Below, one piece after another: positions 57,843-64,000 of a stretch of DNA of 64,000 nt (the stretch's first letter is position 1; the number at the start of each line of letters is the position of its first letter). This DNA is from Megamerina dolium (lineage: Eukaryota > Arthropoda > Insecta > Diptera > Megamerinidae). The stretch covers positions 60,984,855 through 61,048,854 of the forward strand of contig OY978525.1 in assembly GCA_963854835.1 (NCBI GenBank), read 5' to 3'. The notes beneath the pieces were generated by a model that was given only the letters and a program-made list of their open reading frames with translations, was not told the origin of the DNA and made no database searches. The position numbers and the translations under genes are program-made.

Positions 57843-58939
57843 TGAGCAATGTAAGGTGTTATATGCAGTTTTTTAACACCCAGCATCTTGCATGTATCAG
57901 AAAACAGCTTCGAAGTGAAATTTGTACCATTATCAGTAACTAAAATTTTTGGTATGTTATATCGCGCAATAACTTCGTTGTAAAACGCTTTTGCTACTGT
58001 GCTAGCTTCAGCATCTGGTATAGCTACACAAATAAAAAATTTGGAAAAATCATCATGAAATGTAAGTATGTATTTGTTTCCAGATGTCGTCTCTGAAAGA
58101 ATTCCTACCATGTCCATATATACCTTTTCAAATGGCTGAGATTGTGTATCAGTTAATATCATTGGCATTTTCGTGAGCCTTGAGCTCTTGTTAGTTTGAT
58201 ATTTTTTACAATTTTTAACATATTTTTTAATCTGGCTTCGCATACCTTCCCACCTGTACTGTCTTCTAATTCTGAAATAAGTTTTCAAAGTACCCTGATG
58301 CCCTCCTAAAGGTGAATCATGGAAGTTGCGAAGTATTGTCGATATATCCTTCTCATCAGTGAGAAGTTCCACATTATTGTCCTCCTGATTTTCTGCATTT
58401 TCATCTAGTTCTAACTCGTCACCAGAGCTTTCTTCAGGCTCTTCTTGGCCTTCGGTTTCGTCGACTTTATTCCTTGCCATAGAACAAGTCAAAACCATTG
58501 TTGACTCCTGATTCGGCTGTGGAACTGTGCTGAGCGCATCCGCGTTCAAGTTCCGTTTGCCTGGTTTATAAATTATTTCAAAATCAAATTCAAATAATTT
58601 GTACCTGAAACGTGCTAAACGTGATGTCTGATCCTTTAGGTTTGCAATTCCTCGTAGTGGCTGGTGGTCGGTGTAGATCTTGAACGGTGTACCGAGTAGA
58701 TAAGCTCGATAATTCTTCACAGCCCACACGATGGCCAGGAATTTCTTATCGATGGTAGAATATATTTTCTCGGTATCACTGAGCGCCCTACTCGTAAAGG
58801 CTATTGGTCTATCTTTTCCAATTTCATCTTGCGATATAATTGCACCTACAGCCTCGTTGCTAGCAACTGTTCTTAACACAAAAGGTTTAGAAAAATATTG
58901 GTAGGCTAAAATTGGCGGAGAGCAAATTGCTTGCTTCAA
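57843..58939 (-). pseudogene. Gypsy RNase H and integrase, truncated
   Basis: An open frame reads CSPPILAYQYFSKPFVLRTV, VGAIISQDEIGKDRPIAF, YTDHQPLRGIANLKD and RNLNADALSTVPQP (RNase H). An acidic linker (EEPEESSGDELELDENAEN) follows, then the zinc domain PLGGHQGTLKTYFRIRRQY…CKKYQ, in which the last cysteine has become tyrosine. The integrase core start carries VYMDMVGILSE and LVTDNGTNFTSKLF, two catalytic aspartates. It is cut at LHITPYIAQ before the glutamate. Confidence 0.88.
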
Positions 58940-59076
58940 ATCTTCAAAAGATTTCTGACATTTTTCTGTTCATTTTTCTGAACATCTTTCTTATTTTTTG
59001 GCACAAGAATATTTTTAACACATTCCACCTTACCAGGGTCTGGTAACGCTCCTTCCTCAGTGCATTTATGGCCTAG

Positions 59077-59860
59077 CTAAATTATCTCTTTTCGTAGAAA
59101 CTGGCACTTTTCTGTATTTAACTTCAAGTTATGTTTACGTAAAAGTCCAAATACTCTTCGTAAACGCGACTCATGTTGTGCCAAGTTCCGACCATAGACG
59201 ACGATGTCATCCAAGTAGACAAAACAATCTATACCTTGAAGTCCTGTTAGAACATGGTTCATTAGTCTTTGGAAGGTGGCAGGGGCTCCTGTTAAGCCGA
59301 AAGGCATTCTGTTAAATTCATAGTGCCCAACACCTGTACTAAAAGCTGTTTTTTCTCTGTCTGATTCTTTCAATAACACTGGCCAAATCAAGTGTAGTGA
59401 AATATCTACAATGACCTAACTGGTCTAATATTTCATCGATGCGTGGAATGGGAAAAACTTGTTTAATAGCCTCCATTTTCTTTTACCATCTCCTACCGCT
59501 TTCTTTGGCACCAAAAATATGGGAGAATTCTATGGCGATGAGCTGGGAATAATTATGTCGTATTCCAACATTTTGTTTACTTGATTATTGATTTCCTCCT
59601 TATGCGCTTCTGGTAGCCTGTACTGCCTTTGTATTGGTATTGTGTGTTTTATAACTGTGGTGTTTGTCGCAGTTTGTCGCCTTCCAAGAAAAATAAATCG
59701 TGGAATGATTTAAGTATTCCATCTATGGAACTCTTTTCCTCAATGTTTAAGTTTTTGTCTAGTTTAACATTTTCTAATATTTTGTTAACCCTTTTTTGGC
59801 TATCAGTTTCCTTGATGTTACTTATTTTATGAGCTATGTCGTATTCTTCGTGTTCTGAAT
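59077..59860 (-). pseudogene. Gypsy reverse transcriptase, frameshifted
   Basis: The 59,391-59,077 frame holds EKTAFSTGVGHYEFNRMPFG, LTGAPATFQRLMNHVLTGLQ and CFVYLDDIVVYGRNLAQHES, with the YLDD catalytic motif, ending FLRKEII at a stop. Upstream (59,400-59,860) the RT N-terminus is present only in broken frames. Confidence 0.82.
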
Positions 59861-59867
59861 TATTAAA

Positions 59868-60740
59868 TTAAATTATATTCATTTTAAGCTTATTATTTAC
59901 AATATATGAATCTATATTCGTATTGAGAATTGGGACATAAACTCTGTTGTCCGTCACACTGCCCAATGTCTCCCCTAAATATATTCCAGGAGTTACTTCC
60001 TGTTTCTCTACTATAATTGTTTCAAAATTCGTATTTACTTTAATAGGGACTACCTTCATAGTTCTCCCAGGTACTACAACCTCACTGGTGTGTAGTATTC
60101 TATTACCCTCGTACAACGGTTTGAGAGGTAAAGTCATCAAATGCTGTTTTCGTTCAACGAAGAAAATCAGCTTTTTTTTCATAGTATTTATAACCGATCG
60201 GTTCAATAAATTGTCTCTACCTAGGATACCATCAGCAGGTATCCCTCTCTCTTCAGAGATTAAGTGTAGTTCTAAAATCAAATCTATAGTCCTATCGTGT
60301 TGGACTGCTACTGAACCTAATGTGGTGACAAATCCTCCGAATGCACCATGTCCTTAATGTCGCTTCTTGCTAACAGAATCATTAATTACTGATGACTTTA
60401 TTAAACTGGTATCTGCCCCAGAGTCTACAAGTAAAATGAGTTTTCCATTTTTTGCTTCCTTACACTGAAACTCAATGAACACATCATTTACATCAGAGAC
60501 TCCCAAACAGTAGCCATGTTTGTTATTACTGGATGGAAAATATGGTTCAACAATCCCCCTGGACGCTTGACTACCAACTTCCGCCATCTTGCTATCTAAC
60601 TTGGAGGGTGTGTCAACAATCTCTAAGGACGCATAACTGACACCTTCCATTTCAACTGGCCTACTTTTAGTAAAATTTTGGGGTTCCCGGTTTATTGGCC
60701 GTACCTGGGCCCCCCGTAGTTTCCCTGGGGTTTTTCCCAT
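59868..60740 (-). pseudogene. Gypsy protease region in two frames
   Basis: The 60,740-60,354 frame ends with LILLVDSGADTSLIKSSVI, an aspartyl protease active site (DSG). The 60,281-59,868 frame supplies IPADGILGRDNLLNRSVI, the second conserved protease block, and a downstream VVPGRTMKVVPIKV segment. A short damaged gap separates them. Confidence 0.83.
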
Positions 60741-60759
60741 TCTTTGCGTTTATAACAGT

Positions 60760-61905
60760 CGGCGATACTGTGTCCCGGCTTCTTACAGAAAAAAACATTA
60801 GCTTTCTTGACCTCCCTTAGTAGGTGCAGGTGTTTGATTGCCGTTTCCTTGTGACCTGTTGTTGCTAAAAGGTGTGCATGAACTCATGTCAGTATTTTTT
60901 ACACTTTATGCAATAGGGCATGTTTTTTCTCTTAAAACAGTCGTCTCTAGTATGGCCTTTTTTTTTGTCGCAGAAGGAGCAGGTAGGAACTTTCCTTTGG
61001 CTATTTTGGGGTCTTACGTTATTATTTTGGTATTTGTTCACTCTGAGTGGCATCTTGTCATTTCTGTTCTGGTGAAATGCCACTGTATTACTGGCCTTAG
61101 GCTGATGAACGTCGTTTGAATATAGTGTTCCCATATTAAACTAATCGAATCGTTGTCCTCTTTCGAGCAGAATACCCGTATTTACGGCCTCCTCAGCTAA
61201 TTCTTCCAACGTGCCGGTCTTACCTAGCATATGAGTTTTTAACAATGGATCTTGAAGGCCTGATATAAAAGATGTCCTGGCACACCCATCTAGCTCTTTT
61301 AACAACGCTTGGTCTCCGACCCCACCATATCTATTCTTAATACATTGTATCACCGTGGATACATGGTATCCACGTATTCCTGAGGTAGTTGGCGTGTATT
61401 TGGTGCGTAATCGGTTCCAGGCGAAAGGTCTTCAAATATGTGTTTCGCAGAAGTGTATACAATTCTTCTATATTAGCGAATTTCTTACTTAGCACCAAGT
61501 TGTAAGCATCACCATATAGTCGCTGTTTTATACAAGCTATGAAATTCGCACCCAGAAATGAACTGGTGTACTTCGGTCCTCAAATCTTTAGACTCCGCTC
61601 CAGTGAGTACTGGGACTAGTCTACTGACGGTCTGTGCAATTTCGTCAATACGCATTTTTAGCCTTACTTCAGGTTGTACTTCTAGTTGTGTTTTTCGTAC
61701 TGGTGTACGGCGACGGAGAGGTGTCTCCTGTGCTGTGCACCGTTCTCTTTCGAGATTCCTCTCTTTTGCCTGGAGTGCACTTAGCTGCTCAGAGTCAACC
61801 GAGGTTCTGAGCCTTTTCTCTATAAATTAATCTGAAATGCCATTTTCTTTTAGTAAATCTTCTAATTCCTTATTTCTATTAAGAGTCTTAGTAATCTCTA
61901 CTTCT
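60760..61905 (-). pseudogene. Gypsy gag and nucleocapsid, broken
   Basis: From 61,905 on the minus strand: an acidic EVEITKTLNRNKELEDLL start, RNLERERCTAQE, RIDEIAQTVSRLVPVLTGAE and the RQLPQEYVDTMYP piece. Then CIKNRYGGVGDQALLKELDG (61,353-61,141) and the zinc knuckle CSFCDKKKGHTRDDC near 60,950, then a second GHSIADCYKRK piece near 60,750. Stops split the reading repeatedly. Confidence 0.8.
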
Positions 61906-61907
61906 TC

Positions 61908-62734
61908 AACAAAAGTGTCATGCTGTTAGCGTATGCCGACGATATTGACATAATCAGCATGAACACGCGAGCAGTCAGTGCAGCATTCTCAGAGTTGGGA
62001 AGAGAGTCGCGTCGGATGGGTCTCACGGTGAACGAGGGCAAGACGAAGTATCTAGTGTCAACAAACAAAGAGTCCCGGCGTCTTCGACAGCACGTCACTG
62101 TTGACAACTACGTTTTTGAAGTAGTAAGGGACTTTTTCTATCTTGGAACCAGCATTAACAGCAATAATGACGTCAGCTTGGAGATCATGCGTAGGATAAC
62201 CCTTGCAAACAGGTGTTACTTTGGGCTGAGTAAGCAATTGAGAAGTCGAGCCCTCTCTCGAAGAACGAAAACTACACTATACAAGTCTCTCATCATGCCT
62301 GTCCTAACATATGGCGCTGAAGCCTGGACAATTTCCACCTCGGATGAGCGAATGCTTGGAGTTTTCGAGAGAAAAGTCCTACGCAAGATCTTTGGACCTA
62401 TTTGCGTTGGTGGCGAGTACCGAATAAGGTACAACCATGAGCTGTACGAGCTGTATGCCGATATTGACATAGTAAAGCGCATCAAAATCCAGCGGCTGCG
62501 CTGGCTAGGTCATGTCGAGCGAATAGAGGAACACGCTCCAGCTAAGAAGGTGTTATATTCGGAACCCGCTGGAGGACGAAGCAGAAGAGGAAGACCAAAC
62601 CTCAGATGGAAAGACCAAGTACTAGAGAACCTGACGGCTCTTGGAATTTCTAACTGGCGGCAGCTAGCGAAGAATAGAGATGGCTGGCGAAGCTGTTATT
62701 TTCGGAATAAATCGATATTCGGTTGTTATGGCCA
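61908..62734 (+). mobile_element. RTE-type retrotransposon, 5'-truncated (copy H), inserted in gypsy
   Basis: Begins inside the RT palm (AAAAGTGTCATGCTGTTAGC) and runs to the family 3' end GGTTGTTATGGCCA. The usual TAAG tail is replaced by an inverted copy of its own last 16 bases. It lies between the gypsy LTR and gag. Confidence 0.88.
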
Positions 62735-62812
62735 CATAACAACCGAATATTTTGTTGTGTACTATTTTTCCACAACACTTACTAAGTACCTAGCTCACAA
62801 GATTAACACCTA
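61915..62812 (+). pseudogene. RTE reverse transcriptase C-terminal half, open frame
   Basis: A frame of about 290 codons starts near MLLAYADDIDIISMNTRAV, so it keeps the catalytic YADD. It continues through MGLTVNEGKTKYLVSTNKES, YLGTSINSNNDVSLEIMRR, YGAEAWTISTSDERMLGVF, GEYRIRYNHELYELYADID and RRGRPNLRWKDQVLENL to the element end. The last codons (after GCYGHITTEYF) run into the gypsy LTR. It is unbroken but lacks endonuclease and the front half of RT. Confidence 0.87.
62715..62750. repeat. Perfect 16-bp hairpin at the RTE 3' terminus
   Basis: ATATTCGGTTGTTATG (62,715-62,730), loop GCCA, and its exact complement at 62,735-62,750. The second arm replaces the normal tail and lies 2 bp from the gypsy LTR start. 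Confidence 0.95.
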
Positions 62813-63562
62813 GACCTAAGCTCCTAAATATCCCTAGAGTCTAACACACTTGTTGACTGAAATAAAACAATTATATTTTATTAAGGATACTTGCGGTTTC
62901 TACTTTATTGCTGGTGTTTTATATTTTTCACTTTTACACTAATACTGGAGGGCTTCGTAAGGATCGCAGTATTTATACTTTTACTTAAACTTTACAATAA
63001 TACTGGAGGGCCTCGTAAGGATCGCAGTATATACACTTTTTCTTAAAGCTAACACAACTGAACAAGCACTGCCTTTAGTAATCTAGCAGCTTATATCCAT
63101 TTTTCTAACACTAGCCACATATCAATCTACCCACATACCAACATATAACATACCATAATATATTCACACCACTTGTGGGTATGTATGTGTTTATGTACAC
63201 GATCAATGCACTCTCCATGTGTGTATATTCTACTTAAGAAAACAACTTTTTGATATTCTCACATATGAGTAGACCGCGTGATTTTAGTTATCATGTATGC
63301 TTACACAGGTATGCTTACGTAAGTGCAGAACTACGAATTGTGTGGGAAAGTGCTTTGTCAGCATTTTCACACTCAGCTGCAACTCAGTTGGCGCAATGTT
63401 CTGACATTCCACAATTATAAGTAATATTAGTATGGATTGTGTATATCACAACTTCGAGCAATGTTGGTATGTGTATTGACAAATATGTAGTTCCCAATTT
63501 CGGGAAATATGTTGCGAGGCAAAATATGCATATGTGCATACTTCATATTTTGGCTCGCAACA
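62753..63562 (-). repeat. Ty3/gypsy 5' LTR (810 bp)
   Basis: Bounded by TGTTG at 62,753 and CAACA at 63,562. It contains a repeated GGAGGGC(C/T)TCGTAAGGATC motif (about 62,947 and 63,006). The external end forms a hairpin: TGTTGCGAGGCAAAATATG at 63,510-63,528 pairs with the final 19 bases with one mismatch. The split LTR at 48.2-53.6 kb is the same sequence. Confidence 0.82.
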
Positions 63563-64000
63563 AACGTCACTGTTGAAAATTATATTTTCGAGGTTGTGAA
63601 GGACTTCGTCTATCTTGGAACCATCATCAACAACTGTAATGACGTCAGAATGGAGATTATGTGTAGGATAATTCTTGCTAACAGGTGTTACTTTGGGCTG
63701 AGTAAGCAATTGAGTAGTCGAGCCCTCTCTCGAAGATCGAAAATCACACACTACAAGTCCCTCATTATTCCTGTCCCAACATATGGTGCAGAAGCCTGGA
63801 CAATTTCCACCACGGATGAGAGGATGCTTGGAGTTTTCGAGAGAAAAGTTCTGCGCAGGATCCTCGGACCTATTCGCGTTGATGGCGAGTATCAAATATG
63901 GTACAACGATGTGCTGTATGAGCTGTACGCTAACATTGACATAGTCAGGAGGATCAAAATCCAACTGCTGCGCTGGGTAGGTCATATCGAGCGAATGGAA
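63563..64000 (+). mobile_element. RTE-type retrotransposon fragment at the right edge (copy M)
   Basis: Open through 146 codons to the window end: YLGTIINNCNDV, RCYFGLSKQLSSRAL, YGAEAWTISTTDERMLGVF, YELYANIDIVRRIKI, RWVGHIERME. It shows more substitutions than the other copies. It starts exactly at the end of the gypsy LTR and continues beyond the window. Confidence 0.85.

Larger units (their letters stand above)
57843..63562 (-). mobile_element. Ty3/gypsy retrotransposon with 5' LTR, 3' part missing
   Basis: Minus-strand order: LTR (63,562-62,753), an RTE insertion, gag, nucleocapsid, protease, reverse transcriptase, RNase H and integrase to the middle of the core at 57,843, where a SINE begins. 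All genes are damaged. The same family supplies the relics at 18.8-23.0 and 25.8 kb. Confidence 0.88.

Noticed and set aside
63446..63985. 179-codon minus-strand frame at the right edge
   Set aside because: It is the antisense of the RTE copy M coding sequence and the gypsy LTR; the plus-strand reading matches a known family.

Overview
This is eukaryotic, AT-rich DNA that is almost entirely transposable elements (TEs). Several features point to a higher fly, probably a tephritid fruit fly: rosa-type mariners with DD41D spacing, arthropod-type jockey, RTE, BEL and Ty3/gypsy retrotransposons, and a tRNA-derived SINE whose tail runs into (TA)n. That species assignment is inference. I see no intact host gene, no rRNA and no free-standing tRNA gene. 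The only host-like coding sequence is an alanine-rich exon-like piece at 12,890-13,182, with part of it repeated in inverted orientation next door, and a doubtful broken reading frame at 29,139-29,475.

Layout. 1-632 is the 3' end of an RTE element. 687-2,337 is a complete, apparently intact Tc1 transposon lying in a (TA)n tract. 2,636-6,545 is a decayed jockey. The central landmark is a near-identical inverted duplication: 5,601-10,533 pairs with 13,454-18,560 around a 2.9 kb spacer. Each arm carries a jockey 3' end, a composite fold-back repeat and a rosa mariner. The spacer holds a BEL gag relic and the host-like exon. 18,786-23,015 is a gypsy relic split by a jockey that is itself split by a SINE. 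23,016-25,440 is a divergent RTE split by another insertion. 25,820-26,165 is a gypsy gag scrap. 26,303-27,646 is a CACTA-ended DNA element. 28,233-28,700 is a SINE between (TA)n tracts. 30,208-33,115 and about 33,145-34,280 are RTE copies facing opposite ways. 34,281-39,368 is a BEL element with a SINE in gag. 39,589-40,821 is a symmetric piggyBac-like fold-back element. 41,193-43,303 and 44,207-46,083 are further RTE copies. 46,084-48,189 is a gypsy relic interrupted by a 1.24 kb repeat. 48,190-53,572 is a gypsy LTR split by the least-damaged jockey. 54,623-55,150 is a MITE with perfect 35-bp inverted ends. 55,868-57,842 is a rosa mariner in (TA)n next to a SINE. 57,843-63,562 is a gypsy with its 5' LTR, interrupted by an RTE. 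63,563-64,000 is one more RTE.

How the parts relate. Nearly every protein-coding segment is broken. The Tc1 transposase is the exception: it is open over 346 codons, keeps its DDE residues and sits between four candidate transposase-binding repeats. Many insertions keep target-site duplications, so the nesting order can be read directly. TA-rich tracts, some abutting SINE tails, are where the TA-targeting Tc1 and one rosa mariner landed. The density, mixed orientation and nesting of TEs, with no host genes, would fit heterochromatin or a piRNA-producing locus, which only small-RNA or chromatin data could confirm.
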